Below are positions 1-20,030 of a DNA stretch of 64,000 nucleotides, one piece after another (position 1 is the stretch's first letter; the number at the start of each line of letters is the position of its first letter). Made by a program: the position numbers and the translations under genes. The stretch comes from Xiphias gladius (Eukaryota > Chordata > Actinopteri > Istiophoriformes > Xiphiidae): assembly GCF_016859285.1 (NCBI RefSeq), contig NC_053420.1:5906501-5970500 (forward strand), in the 5' to 3' direction. Below the pieces are notes generated by a model that was given only the letters and a program-made list of their open reading frames with translations, was not told the origin of the DNA and searched no databases.

Positions 1-375
1 TTCATAGACCCAAGCTGGGCTCGGTAGCGCCTCACTGTGGCCAAAATACGAACTCTTCTCACAGCATACTGATGGGTTACAGGTCAAAGGAAGCACCTGG
101 GTAAATAAGTGCAGAAAAATGACTCTCAGACTCCATAGATAGTAAACCCTTTTGTTTTTAATGACTAAATGGCCTTTAAGTTCACCGCCACAACAAGCTT
201 TCCATTTTTTAACCTTGCTACCATCATAGATGGATAAACCTACAGTATTAGGGGATGTCAGGGGCAAAAAAGATCCGTTAATCATCAGTCGGGTGCAGTG
301 CGCACCTTCCTGCGGTTTTGTTGTCACAGTGAGGTTTCCAGGTTTGGTACAATCCAGCCTCAGTTTGTGCCTCTC

Positions 376-429
<54 letters not shown>

Positions 430-862
430 ATTCGAGTCACGGAGCTAAGCATCAGATTTTTCCAACAATAAATGCCTAGTAATCTATGAAAAGCCCCGAA
501 GATCGTTTAACAAAGTCCACTGCTATCGCCGTTCCGAAGGTGTTTCCATATTCCTCAAAGAGTCTTCTAACTATCTTGGCAGAAAAATATTCCATCTGTA
601 AAAGGATTTTTAACCCGTTTCCCAAGTTGTGACTCTGCCACAGTGCCATCCTTGCCACAAAAAGATGGTAGCTGGAAAAGACTTATCTTCTCTTTTTTTT
701 AAAAAATACAAACAAAGTATTATCATTATCGCTGGTACGCAGTTACTTTGGAAAATGTTCATCAGTCACTGTGACTCTCCTCTCTCCTGTTCAGGCTGGT
801 TCTGGTTTCGTTATCGATGAGCTGTGGTCGCCCCGGTTGAAGGTTGCTAACTTGCCAGAAAC
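1..862. other. gmppb upstream region
   Basis: No gene is seen here. It contains an (ATT)n tract, and the last 80 bases or so before the gmppb ATG are probably 5' untranslated leader. No TATA box or CpG-dense block stands out, so the promoter is not placed. Confidence 0.5.
378..427. repeat. (ATT)n microsatellite
   Basis: An uninterrupted run of about 17 ATT triplets upstream of gmppb. A poly-isoleucine reading frame across it is an artefact of the repeat. Confidence 0.95.
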
Positions 863-8618
<7,756 letters not shown>

Positions 8619-11600
8619 CAATCGGGTGGAGGAGAAAAGCTCAGCGCCTTTTAATACGAACTCGCCTGAACACCCCCAACTGTGCCAGAGATCGAGGGGA
8701 CGAACAGACGGCAGAGGGAAGGAGGAGGAGAGAAAAAGGAACAAAAGAAGGGTTGTTTTGTTTGTTTGTTTGTTTTTTTCCAGTTAATTTGGACTTGTTT
8801 TTAGCCCTGCTTGGCTGCACCTTCCATCAATCAGAAACGATGGTGTAAATATGAGCATATCTTCTGGTCCGTCAGGCTTATTAACCTTGTCACGTGTCAC
8901 CGCTTCAGGTAAAAACGTCAAACGCTAATGTCCTGACAGTGGCGGGTGGTAAATGTGTCATGTTCGCAGTGCATTGATAGAGGAGGGGGGGGGGGCTGCT
9001 GTACCTGGGCTGGTGGAGGGACTAATACTGTGTGTATTTAGGGAGGGGAGGGGGTTAGAGAGTGATATGAACACCGCTGTTTAGATTCACTATGCATTTA
9101 CATTTCCTGGACAGCGACAGAGTTCTCAGCGAACAGGCCCTGAAGAATCCAACTACATCTGCAGGTTTCTCTGCTGGAGTCAAGACCGACGACACTGAGA
9201 TTTCTGATCTGACACATTAAACAAAATGCAGTACTGGTTATAAAAGCTGCTCTTTAACATGTTTTGACCTCTTGGGTGCAGCTGTAAACACAACTGAAAT
9301 ATTCTCACCTTTATAAAGTTGTTCTGGTGAATGTTTTAGCAGAGAGTTACTTTTTCACACATCCAGCAGACACAGGGAAACTCTGTCATTCGGCTGGAGT
9401 CATGTTTGTGTCCACCTGATGAATGTAATTTGATCCATTTTGATAGAAAAATCTTCATCGGTGGATCTTCAATCGGTTATCAAGTAGATGTTGTTTTGCC
9501 TCGTTGCCTTGGTAAAGGTGACAGGTTTTCCTGTTCTTTCTTTTCATCATGAAACCTGTGCGCTTCAAAGCCAAACCATTTACTGCTCTGTAAAAAGTTA
9601 AATGTAGTGAGGTTTGTTTGTTTTTTTTTGTTTTTTTTAATAAGAAAACTGCAGTTTATCAAGTACAGATATTTGAGTCAGACGGCAAGACTGCATCGGG
9701 GCCGTTTGACTTTGAAATAATGTAGTGCTTCAACATGTTTTTCATTTGTTTGGGTCTCTCGGACTGTTCTGTGCATTCACTCTCCGGCTGAGGCTCTCTG
9801 GGGAATTCACTCCTCGCTTTCAGAGGGATCCTGTCGTCAGCTGAACGGTTGGTTGGACAAATCAAAACTCCGTTGGTGACGTCAGATGAAAAGTCAGAGT
9901 CGTCAGCTTTCATCCTTTGGCGGCGGCGAATGTAAATCCTTCCAGGAGTCGCTGAGACGTCTCACGCTTCGCCAAAGTGTCGGACTGACAGACTGAAGTT
10001 GCTGAATTTAACATCAGATATTTTGAATGAGGTATATTAATAAACGTGAAGGAAAGAGTCTGTTTGAGAACAGATTTCACTCTTCTCACGCAACTGAAGG
10101 GGATGTATTAACTCCGCCTCTTAAAATGTGTCTTCCTTGTTGAAAAAAATGAATCATTTTTAATGTTCAACAGAGATGATGTTAAATCCATATATTGTAA
10201 AATGAATCGTTGAACCTTTACAGTTGAAGGCTCCTGGAGCTCGTCGCTACGGGCGTCCATGTTTCCGTCAGCTCAGAGGCACAGAGGTTTAGGAGTGACG
10301 TGTCTCCCGCTTTTCACTTGCGGCAGGTGATGTATCCGGTCTCTGAGCACAATGCAGCGGTGCTATGGTTGTTATGCAGTTGGTGAGAAACAGCGTACAG
10401 GACACTGAACATGTAAAGACACTGACTGTGTCTGAATGAAGTCAATTCTTGTAATGAAGTCTTTTTTTTTTTTAAAAGAGAATAATATAATCTACTGATC
10501 ACATTCTCGTCTCGTCTGTTTTTTTTGTTGGACGTTAAAAGTGTCGCCCCACTGATATTTGCACGTGAAGAGCGGTTCACTGGTGGTGGCTGGCGCTGCC
10601 CAGCCTGTGAAAGCAGTGGGAAAATGTCGAATCGATGTTTGCTGCTGTTTACAAAGGAGGAAGAGATGATGATGATGATGATGATACCATCGGGGTAATC
10701 TCACCTTGGGCTGGGAGGCCACCACCTGCATTACAAACAAGAGAGGTGGGAAGTTTGAACAACAGGCGTAGAGGATCTCATGAAAAATGCTGCTGCGTTA
10801 TGGGAAATGTAGGCTCCAGTGTTTCAGGAGCTTGGCCCATACTAGAAACTAAAGGTCAGGATGTCTGACCTCTGGTTCTTCACTTTCACTAGTTCTTCTC
10901 GTCTGTCCCCGAAGTACGATACTAAATCCCTGTAGTAAAATTAAATCATTTTCGTCCTCTTTTCGTTTTTGGCCTGTTCTCTTCTGCGATGTTTCGTTCT
11001 CTCCAGGCTAAAAGGAATAGCTCCACTGTGGAACCTGAGGCACAGACAATTGCTGTCTCAGGATGAAACAGTTACGTCTGATCACGAGAGAACAACGAGA
11101 CGAAACTAAACACGAGCCGACAGTATCTATTTAGAGATCTCAGAAAGATCTAGAGGAAACAGGCCTGACAATACACAGCCACTCGTATAAGCAACAAATT
11201 GTAAACAACAGAAATATGGCATTTTTTTCAAAATATTATCACTTCAATGTCAAAGCATTGTGACTTTTGTTCTTTTAATATTATGACTTAATTCTTAAAA
11301 TAATTAGACTGCATCCAGGAAATCTCAGATTTCACTGGTCGTCCATCGAGGCTCTGGATTTAACTATAGATGATGGGGTTTTAGCTCAAGATCAAAATCG
11401 CTGGAAACGTTTTAATTTGAAACCATTAAGGTTTTAATCCTGTATTCGTTTTAGAATCATATTTAAAAGTTCAGAAGTATCTCAAAAAGGCATCAAAATA
11501 CAAAGAATTCAATCAATAATGTACAGTTTCCTTTCAAAGGAACTCATCTGCTTCCTCATGTGGTCACTTAGAGTGAGTTCACAATTACGCCTGAGTCCAA

Positions 11601-11905
11601 AGTGGTGCCTCTGCTTACACAATGACTGACGGTGCAGAATTAAATAAAAACTACAAAAGCAAAAGAATATAAGTGATCAACTGGCCTACAAATAAGCCTG
11701 AGAAAATGATTCCTCACGTTGAGTTAAATAAAGTAGAGCCAGACCAATAAATCGGCAGGGCAATGTCCGCAATATCAGCATCCTCAGAATTCATGAGTAT
11801 GAGTTCTGGAGGAGCAGCGTTTGGATCCAGAATCACAGGAGTGTAGGAGACCATCTCTTTCATCTTGTTCTAGATGTTTAAGGTCAGGTTGCACCGGTGT
11901 TTGGT
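8619..11905. other. gmppb 3' region and spacer
   Basis: The 3' untranslated region of gmppb begins here. An ATTAAA at 9216-9221 and an AATAAA at 10039-10044 are possible polyadenylation signals. A G-rich stretch lies at 8980-8995, with a second at 9040-9055, and a (GAT)n run at about 10665-10685. No gene is recognised; open frames here are short and show no family resemblance. Confidence 0.5.
9216..9221 (+). terminator. Candidate gmppb polyadenylation signal (ATTAAA)
   Basis: The first common poly(A) hexamer found after the gmppb stop. AATAAA at 10039 is the alternative. Placement is by motif only. Confidence 0.3.
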
Positions 11906-11909
11906 CCCT

Positions 11910-12445
11910 TCCGAGCTCCCGAGACCAGCTGTGGATCATCCGGCAGGGGGCGCTGCCGGACTCTTTCCACTGCAGCCTTGTAGTTCTGCAGGAGTGAGAC
12001 GTCTTCAGCTCTCAGCTCCTCCTCTGTGGCTCTGGTTGTGTCTGAAAGTGTTGCTATCTCTCTGCTCAGAGCCTCAATCTTCTCCGTCATCATCTGACTC
12101 TTCAGCTCCTCTTCCTCCCTCAGAGCAGCGATCCTGGCCTCCTCTTCCTCCTGTAGGAACTGGTGAAGCTTCTCAAACTGCTCCTTAATCTAGCTCTCTG
12201 TGTGTCGGGGCCTGGACCTTAATCTGTTCTGCTGTTTGATCCTGCAGAACCTCTCTGATCTCTCTCCAGTGAGAAGGCCTCACGATGGTTCTTTAATGCC
12301 AACTTCCAAGGTGGATCAATCAGCAAAGATGTTTTCCTACAAATTGGACACTGATGTATTTGTTTCTCTCTCCACCAGTTACGCAGGCAGTCTTCACAGA
12401 CGGCTTCAAAGGCTTCATGGCAGACAGGACAGGAGATTAAGAAGA
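11910..12445 (-). pseudogene. TRIM-type RING/coiled-coil E3 ligase pseudogene (TRIM35/NF7-like)
   Basis: Read on the - strand from about 12445. It starts with a damaged RING (SCPVCHEAFEAVCEDCLRNWW... then CPICRK), followed by PPWKLALKN and AFSLERDQR, which is the usual linker of fish TRIM35-like proteins. The RING lacks the segment between its second and later cysteines that carries the zinc-binding Cys/His. The B-box and start of the coiled coil are missing: RDQRGSAG is followed at once by a coiled-coil piece (QTAEQIKVQ), then in-frame stops and a frame change. The rest of the coiled coil ([16 protein letters not shown] ... EELRAED ... [19 protein letters not shown]) follows and stops at about 11912. 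No PRY-SPRY domain is seen. The losses in the RING and B-box mean it cannot make a working ligase. Confidence 0.85.
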
Positions 12446-13420
12446 CAAAGCGCAGCAGTGCCACGTCACTCGTCCGGGTCGATGAGAAACGCAGATAGCG
12501 CACACACCCATCAGGTGCACGCAGCCATGCCGTAAGTGAACGCGCCTTATGTGGAGCGGCGGTGGCAGAAGCAGGTGGCTGGTGAGCAAGTCCGCGTTCT
12601 GCAGGCACGGGAGGCAGGCCACAGTTATCCTGCCCGGTCTGACTGGGCCAACACCGCCCCGAGCTCCCCCTTCCAATGGACACCACCAACAGCCAGTGCC
12701 TCCCACACAGGTGTCTTAATGTTGACTGCGGCGGTTCCGGAGGCGAGAAGGGGGGAGCAGGGCAGGTGTTTCTAATAACCTTCTTTGTCACACTGCAAAA
12801 ACTTCAGATTTAACTGTTGCTGCATATCTTCTCTATTTTGTTGGGGTGAAACAGCGCCCCTCTGGGTTGTAACGCCTGGTCAAGGCTGCCATCCTGTGTG
12901 GTCCAACACGGTATTGCTCGGTATTAGCTGCATACTAACATGCTCAGTTTTAGCAGGTAGTTTACGGTTTCCAGCGTCCTAGTTTAGCATGGTAAAATTT
13001 GCTAATAGACGTTAAACACAAAGCAGACCTGAGGCGGGTGGGATTGTGGGATGCAGGTATTTATCTGGTCATAATGCAAGGTATCGGACAAATTTAGATT
13101 TTGACCAGATAACTGCGCTCGATGGCGTCAGAGGATCACCACGGTGATTACAACTACTCCCGAGAGAGATGTGAACGGCGAATTTCACGGCAATGCATGC
13201 AGTAGCTATCGATACATTTCACTTGAAATCGACCCCATGGTGGCGCTACAGCGAAAAGTCAGATGATCACCGAAGTCATTAGGTTTCATGCTCTGGAGAC
13301 CGTGAGTGTCTGTACAGAACTTCACGGCGATAGTTGTTGAGGTATTTGAGTCTGGACCAAAGTGGTGGACCAGCCATCCATGGAACCACGCCTCTAACTT
13401 AGCTAAAAATAGCAACGAAC
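12446..13420. other. Spacer with a repeat fragment
   Basis: No gene is recognised. About 12905-13005 (CATACTAACATGCTCAGTTTTAGCAGG...TAGTTTAGCATG) is an inverted fragment of the teleost 'GTTAGCATGCTAAC' repeat also seen at 41995 and 57400. Confidence 0.5.
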
Positions 13421-13429
13421 AATGAGATG

Positions 13430-13815
13430 CAGTCTGGTCCTGCCTGGTCCTGTTGAGCCCTATGTGGCCCCGTCTGGCTGACTTTAACCCTGTTTTTTTT
13501 CCTGCCCGCTTGTGTTTAGCCCAGGTGCCCTGTCTGACTGTCATTAGCCCAGCTTTGGCCCCGCCAGGCTCTGTCTGGCTCTGTTGAGCCCTGTTTGGTT
13601 TTATTTGGCTCAGTTTGGCCTCGGTTCTAAATCCCTGTTGGCCATGCCTGGCTCTGTTTAGCCCCTGCATGGCCCTGGATCCCTTTATCCCTCTTTTGGG
13701 TCTGCCTGGGCCGTGAGCCTCCATGCCTGGCCACGTTGAGCACCATTTGGCCCTCAGGTTGGACCAGTGTCCTGCCCGGCTGTGTTCATCCCAGTTTGGC
13801 TCTGTTTGCCGCTGT
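13430..13815. repeat. Degenerate minisatellite (TGGCTCTGTT.GAGCCC type)
   Basis: Nearly 400 bases made of imperfect units around CTGTCTGGCTCTGTTGAGCC and CTGTTTGGCC. A 211-codon - strand frame across it is a product of the repeat, not a gene. Confidence 0.75.
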
Positions 13816-13858
13816 GGTCTACATTCTTCTGAGCCACACACTGAAAAGTAGAAGAATG

Positions 13859-13884
13859 AGAGGAGGAGGAGGAGGAGGAGGAGG
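13859..13884. repeat. (AGG)n microsatellite
   Basis: Eight or so GGA/AGG triplets in spacer sequence. Confidence 0.9.
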
Positions 13885-14011
13885 ACTCTCTGGTGTTCCT
13901 ATTGGCCAAGCACTTTTTCAGACTGGCTCCGATTGGCTTGCCGGAGTGTGAGCAGGGAATCCCTCAGGGCTCTTTGTCTCAGATTAAAAACACCAACAGT
14001 CCAGTCAGGCC

Positions 14012-14174
14012 TCATTGCTCCAGGTAGTCCTCCAGTCCGCTGAAGACCAGGGCCGGACTGATCTTCTGCAGCATAGAGCGGGAGTCATTGCCAGCAGTGC
14101 AGCTGCTGTTTGTAAGACCGTAAATCTCCCTGATTAGCGCCCAGAAGGGTCTACGGCCGTAACATTGCAGGTAC
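14012..14174 (-). CDS. Unassigned candidate terminal coding exon
   Basis: On the - strand a CTCCAG acceptor-like site (14175-14180) is followed by an open frame of 53 codons beginning YLQCYGRRPFWALIREIYG, with an N-S-S glycosylation-like site and the ending SGLEDYLEQ before TGA. Third codon positions are strongly G/C, as in the confirmed exons nearby and unlike the AT-rich spacers. That is why I list it. I do not recognise the family and found no partner exon upstream on the - strand (14175-22600), so it may be the last exon of a small gene, a gene remnant, or chance. Confidence 0.35.
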
Positions 14175-14179
14175 CTGGA

Positions 14180-14870
14180 GAACTTCGCGAAGCCAAGAGT
14201 GAATTGAGTGCGCAGCAAAACGCGGAGGTGAACGAGGGAACCGCCGTTTCGCTGCCGGGAGACAAACCAGTTTCCCCTCAGCGGCGTGTTGGAGCAGAGT
14301 CAGGAGGTGAAGCAACCTGCTCGGTTCACGCTCCGGAGGGTGGAGAGGGAGAGCTGGCAACCGGACGGATCGGGAGGCAAGAGCGGAAGAAAAAGAGAGA
14401 GCGCAGCGGTCCGCGGCCCGAAGACGAGAAAGGTGAGTTTCGTTGTTGCGGGTGTACAAGAGTAGAAAAAGTAAAGAGACAGAAAAGAGGGAAGGCTGAC
14501 TGTGAAAGTGAGACGTGGGGCCAGGTGGAGAAGTGAAAAAAGATTTTTGCGGTGAGAGTTAAAAGAGAAGAAGAGAGTTGATGCTGCTCGGCCGGAATGA
14601 GGTGAAAGTCTAGACGGTTCAGCTGCGGTGGGCTGCGGGGAGCTGCGGTGGGCTGCGGGGAGCCGGCGGAGCAGAGCGGCGGCAGGAGCGTCCGTGGGCG
14701 GGGAAGGGAGGAACGCGTGCTGGACGGGAGAGGGATTTAAAAGTCCCATTGTTCTGGAAGAGCAGAGGCAGAGAGAGCCGAGGGGGGACCCGGGAGTCGG
14801 ACCGCTGACACACACACACACACACACACACGCACGCACGCTGGCCGACATGGACGGGAGCTCAGGACAG
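14180..14870 (+). promoter_or_regulatory. lmcd1: GC/CpG-rich region, probable lmcd1 promoter and leader exon
   Basis: CpG-dense sequence in an AT-rich neighbourhood, with a perfect splice donor (GAAAG/GTGAGT, exon end 14432). It also has a GGGCGGGG box near 14696 and a TATA-like TTTAAAA near 14736. It is the only CpG-rich block between gmppb and the lmcd1 coding exons and lies on the same side. Joining 14432 to 22602 gives a non-coding leader, because the frame across the junction does not continue into MSIKQ. The 8 kb between would be intron 1. Confidence 0.5.
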
Positions 14871-16547
14871 GGACATTTACGGCTACACAGCTGAAACTCT
14901 TATTCAAGAGGCAGAGGGTTTGGAAAAGCACTTGTCTCTCAATAAGGAGACTGCACTGACTGAAATGTCTGTCTACGTGCAGAAATGTAAGGCGTCTCAA
15001 AACGTCAATGTCAGCTCCGAGTTGGAAGTGGATTTGTCCACATGCCTCCCTCTCTTCCATCAGGGCAGTCGAGTCCTCGGACTTAACGGGCGTTTTGTTT
15101 CACTTCGTTATTCAGGTGGCGCTGCGACGGCGTCAATCAGTCAGAGGACCGGGGGGTTGTTTTACTTTGCGACGCGTCCCTCTCCGTGACATTGTCAGAA
15201 GCTCTGGGAGCTGCTGTTAAAAGCCTCGTCCAAGCTTGATGCCATTCTCCAATCTAATTTCTAGGCCCTGGTGTTTTATATGAATGGACGAATGAATGGA
15301 TGAAATGTTTATTTTTGCGTCCAGCCTGCGTTGGGCCCGCAGGACACCATGAGTTCACACGTGCCAGGACCAGGGACCGGTAACGCTGCTGAACACGCGC
15401 TCATGTTTTAGCGTATTTCTTAAAAAGCTTAATAAAGCACATTTGAATCCCTTTCCTAAGGTACAGCATGAGAGCAGGATGAGCAGAGTTGAGGAACACA
15501 AATGTGTTTCAAACATGCCATATGCAAATTTCCAGTACACTTCTTCTTTGTGACCTGTGAATAGATTTCCAAACAACAGAGAAAGTCCGGAAGTGGAGCG
15601 ACTTAAGCATCTTTCACAATCGGGTCTTCAGACCATCATTTTCTGCTTCAGATTTCATAAATCGTTGGCAAAAACAAATGCTATATGGTGCTGGAGAAAT
15701 CTGGGTAAATACTAATTAAAATACATTAAATAAAGTTGGAAAACTTTAAACCTCAGAATTAAACAGCCATTTCAAATGCTTGCTCATCTGTACACCAGAA
15801 CATTTCAGGGCCTTTGTTGACGCATTTCACTTAATTCAGTTCCGTGAATTAACCCACTTAAATCGTCGTAATTTGCACAGAACCTGAGACTCACTTTCCG
15901 TTGATTAGATCGTACAGCTCACACACTCCGTTTTCCTCTCGAACATTTTGGAATCGACCGACGCCGTCGACCGTGCACCTACAGATCTTTGGCTACTAGA
16001 CAGATGAGATGTACCGTGTGATTTAGGCCCAAACGTTTGGATACGGGACCTCGTTAAAAAGGAGGAAGCCCAGGTGTCAACAGGCAAGACAGTGGACCTC
16101 TAATCAACAAGCCCAAATAAAAACCTGACGTGAAGAGTGGGAATCATTTTGTGGAAAATTCTAGTTTCCTGTAAGTTTTCAGTCAACTTTCTTTCCTTTA
16201 CTCTTTTTTCAGATACATTTTTACACGTATGTTCTACTGTTAAAGATATTTAAAAAGCCAGTTTGGATCAATCTCTCCGGCTTGCTCACATCCAATTTCT
16301 AATTCAGTCGTTGAAACTAAGCCATGACCATGAGGACCTGATCCCCCCCCGCTGGGTCTGCTCTGGCAGGCGTTTGTCCCCCACAGATCCCCTCTAATTC
16401 AGCCTCTGGTTGCCCGTCCAGAGGTCACATCAGATAACCTGACGGATCAGTGTCACCTGTCGAGGTTTTGATCCCCCCGTCCCCCTTTTATACTCTGGAG
16501 ATGGAAAAACTCCCATCACCGGGATGGAAATACCCCGACACACACGC

Positions 16548-16583
<36 letters not shown>

Positions 16584-16940
16584 ACATTTTTTACCAACGG
16601 CGGACTGTCAGGATCTGCCCGGCGAGTTTGGGCCACTATTTGTTGTCATTTTGAAAAAACAAAAAAGAAATACAACCCACTGCTTCCGTCGCTCTGGAGG
16701 GTGGGGTGGGGCACATCGCAGAAAACTGGGATCTGATGCTCCAGGCTCCAAAATCAGGCCGGTTTTGAACCAGACACTGTACCACTGGTGTGTAATGGTC
16801 GCAAACGAACGGCCCACGCTGCCGATTGAGGTGGGAGCTTCTCTTCGGTTGGGTGTTGGACGTCAAAATCCACTGAGCCTCGTAAAAATGGAACCTCGGA
16901 GTTTCCTCTGACACGCTGAGTGTTTTAGTTAAGACTCTGC
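14871..16940. other. Probable lmcd1 intron 1, proximal part
   Basis: No gene is recognised. It includes a (CA)n run at about 16540-16580. Open frames are short and have no family resemblance. Confidence 0.45.
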
Positions 16941-16957
16941 TTTGGGTCGAGTCCACT

Positions 16958-17092
16958 GCGGCAGGTCATGGTGGCCAAGTGGCAAGGCACCTGAGGAGCA
17001 AGACTCTTCAGAGGTTTTGAGGTCGTGGGTTCGATCCTCAGCCCTGCATTGGCCCCCGCGCTCTGGGTTTCAGGGTTATGGGGGGGACTCCC
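16958..17092 (+). mobile_element. tRNA-derived SINE head
   Basis: TGGCCAAGTGG (16972-16982) fits the RNA polymerase III A box, and GGTTCGATCC (17028-17037) fits the B box with one base missing. The spacing is tRNA-like, but the sequence is too diverged for a tRNA gene and has no cloverleaf acceptor stem that I can pair. A non-tRNA body follows. Confidence 0.7.
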
Positions 17093-17142
17093 ATGTAACC
17101 AAACTACCAAAGAAAAACCCTGAGACTAGATAAAGTTGAGTT

Positions 17143-17462
17143 CGGCTGCAACTAAAAATGAATTTCATTATCGGTTAATCTGCTGATTATTTTCTCAACC
17201 TTGTTTCTGAAATGCCAGAAAACAGTGAAAACGTCTGTAACCGTTTTCTCTGAAGCCAAATTAAATTTCCTGTTTGGTTTTTTCTTTTTTTCACCAACAG
17301 TTTAATATATTAAAAAATGAATTTACTATCACATAAGACTAAGAAAACCAGCAAATCCTCACAAATGACAAACTGGAACTGGGGATTGTTTGACAGTTTT
17401 ACTTTAAAAGTGACGTAGCGGTTGATCAGTCATCAAAACTGTGGTTGAGGAACCTTTCAGTT
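17143..17462. mobile_element. MITE-like repeat, family 1 copy B
   Basis: It starts CGGCTGCAACTAAAAATGAAT and contains the family internal blocks (CGGTTAATCTGCTGATTATTTTCTC, AATGCCAGAAAACAGTGAAAA, CAGCAAATCCTCACAAATGACAAACTGGAACT). These match copy A at 2791. The right end is decayed and no clear target duplication remains. Confidence 0.7.
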
Positions 17463-20030
17463 TCATTTCTGGACAGAATTAAAGTAAAAATGTATTCAAG
17501 TATATATGGGCAACAGTAAAAATCACTCTAATGTCCGCCTCTCCCTTCCTTTCTTTTTCTGATATCCCATTTGTTCACACTTTTGAATATTGAAAAACAA
17601 GCCACAAGGTGCTCTGTAAATACCAGCTCATTTGTGAGACATCGTCGGGTTTAAGCGGAAAACAACAGGAAATATCCGGGATGCCGTGTCACAGAGGTCT
17701 GGGCTCAGCAGGTTGACTCACCCCTCTCTGACCTCCGGCCTCTTATCTCACTGCATTTCCTGCGGCTCTGTCCTTCACATAGCCGACGTGTTTGGAGTTA
17801 CTCAGCGAGTCTCGGCCCACGACATGCTCATCTTATCGCGCTGCTAAATATAGAGCTGCCACGCGTTTCCCTCTTTCTGAAAAAACGCATTTCTAGTCCG
17901 GCTCTCACCAAGCTCTCAGCCCCAGCAATTTATAACACCGGGCGCCGTTCAGTATTTGCGGTCGCGATAACTCTGTCATACCGATTTGAAGGTCGGCAGT
18001 GACAGTCGACAGAATAAATGTTTGTGTTTCGAGTTTCGAATCGTTCAGTGTTTCAGATTTCCATCTCGGAGGCCAGTCCCAGTTTGTTTTGTACCGTGGA
18101 CCATGCAGGACGAAATGTCTCTGTTGTCTGCTGCTGACCAGGGACCCGACATAGAGCGGCCAAAACGTGAGGGCTGAGACGATCCCTGTGGATACCAAAA
18201 CCCTTTAAAAAAAAAAAAAAAAAAGAGAGAATAAATAAGACATAATGAAATAACGTTTATATGCAACTAAACAGCCACGGTGAATAAGTTTTTGTAGGAA
18301 ACGTCTGCAACCGGATTATGTTTTCTATTAACCTAATGAGGATATGTTGTTAATTTGCTTACTTGGCAAGTCGCAAATATGTAGATGCTGAACGTATCAA
18401 CAAAATGTTCACAGACAACATATTTGTTTTTGCCAAAGTATCTGATCTTGCAGCACAATATCCGCTTGTAGCAGCCGCAGCATTATTAAACGTTTTTTAT
18501 GGCTACGTTCAGGCAGTCATAGCACTTGGTCAAAGTGGCAGTCTCCAAGATTTCAGTCCGGGTGGATTTGATGTCACCTGTAGTCACGTGTGGCAACAGC
18601 AAATGTGGTTTAACACCACAGGTCACAGAACTCTGGGGGCAGCACAACAAACGCTTGTCTTTTTAATAAAGAAGTCAGGCGATAACTGGCCCGTTTTCCT
18701 TCATTCTGTGAGCAACCGTGATCTGAAATCTGTGCTGCGCAGGACATGGGTCTGCTCGCAGCAGGGACACAGCGAAGGGAGTCGGTCACCTCTTCATCCA
18801 ACAGCTCGCTGGGGCAGCTCCTTCTTGTTCCATCGCAGCCTGCAATAGTTCAAACCTGATCCACTGCCCAAAAATGCAAATGAAAATGACCGTCGTCTCG
18901 TTTTGCAGACGCATTTCTGATGGATGATAGCAGTAAGTGCTGCGCTCAATGACAAACACATGGCATTTCCTGTGACTACTTCATGATAAAAGTAAACTTG
19001 TGTAACTTAACACAGCATTTTTTCCTGGAGTGTCACCACAGACTCCCAGTTCCTAATACTGCAAATATATAAGTATTGCAATAATTTAGTCAGTGGGCCA
19101 GAGGCTCAGTCACCATTGTTTTACCTCTTGCGGCGATAGATAGTGACCTAACGGACATTTATTTAAAAGAAAACCTTCGAGATTACCACTTTAAGGTTAG
19201 GGGAAGATCCTGGTCCGGTTTAATTCAGAGAAAGTTCACATTAACCTTAGACGCAAGGTGTTTATTTACATTTAACCAAAAGCATTACGTGAACCCCGGT
19301 CTCCGGTGGGACAGTCGTGCTCTCTGTGTGTGTCCACCATCCATCCCGTCCACCTCCCGGTGACTCTGCTGCCCTAAATAAACATAGCACTTCATTTGTT
19401 CACAAAAAAACAAAACAAAACGTTTCCTGTGAACATAATCAGGCCCCGGTTTCAGGCTGAGTAACAAGCTCATTTCTTATTTGGAGGGACTTTTGGGTCA
19501 CGTTTGGTCTTATTGTAACTATGCAGCTCCTTCCACCAGAGTCACAGTGAGTCACTGGCGAGGTCACCGTGAAACAAATGCCTTTCAGGCAAACTGGCCT
19601 TCACGGGAAGTCTCAGCGTGCGTACGAAATACAAACATGAGCCAAAGATGTAAGGCTCATGGATGAGTCACAAAACGCACCAGTGCTGGTGACCGTTAAC
19701 TAGTGTTAGCCCAGTGATGTAATAACAAACCGGCACAGTCTGCGTGAGACCAGAGGGATGTAATGAAGTCCTGTTCTTCCTCAGCTGTTTCTATTCCAGC
19801 CGTCATCACTGTGACCTTTTCAACACGGGCCGATCAGCGGCGTCTCCGCCGTCACACACACACTTCACACCTCTAAACGCACTCCTCTGTCCTGCCTCGC
19901 TGCTAATGACCGCCCGTCGCTCTTCTGATAATGTGTGACATGTCCCGCCCTCTGACAACTGACCCCGTTAATATTAGACATGTGAGCAACAACAAAAGCC
20001 GGAGTTTCCTTTTTGTGTATAGAAAAAAAC
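17463..20030. other. Probable lmcd1 intron 1, middle part
   Basis: No recognised gene. A 161-codon + strand open frame (18363-18848) begins at TTG, not ATG. It has no family I recognise, so I do not call it. A poly-A run sits at 18208-18225. Confidence 0.45.

Noticed and set aside
13206..13841. 211-codon open frame on the - strand
   Set aside because: It is produced by the degenerate minisatellite at 13430-13815; composition is repeat-driven.
14300..14851. 183-codon - strand frame in the GC-rich block
   Set aside because: Low-complexity Ser/Pro/Leu translation of a CpG-rich promoter and a (CA)n tract.
16958..17092. Functional tRNA gene
   Set aside because: A and B boxes are present, but no acceptor stem or anticodon arm can be folded and a SINE body follows.
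18363..18848. 161-codon open frame on the + strand
   Set aside because: It starts at TTG, not ATG, has no recognisable domain and no good flanking splice sites. A homology search could still overturn this.
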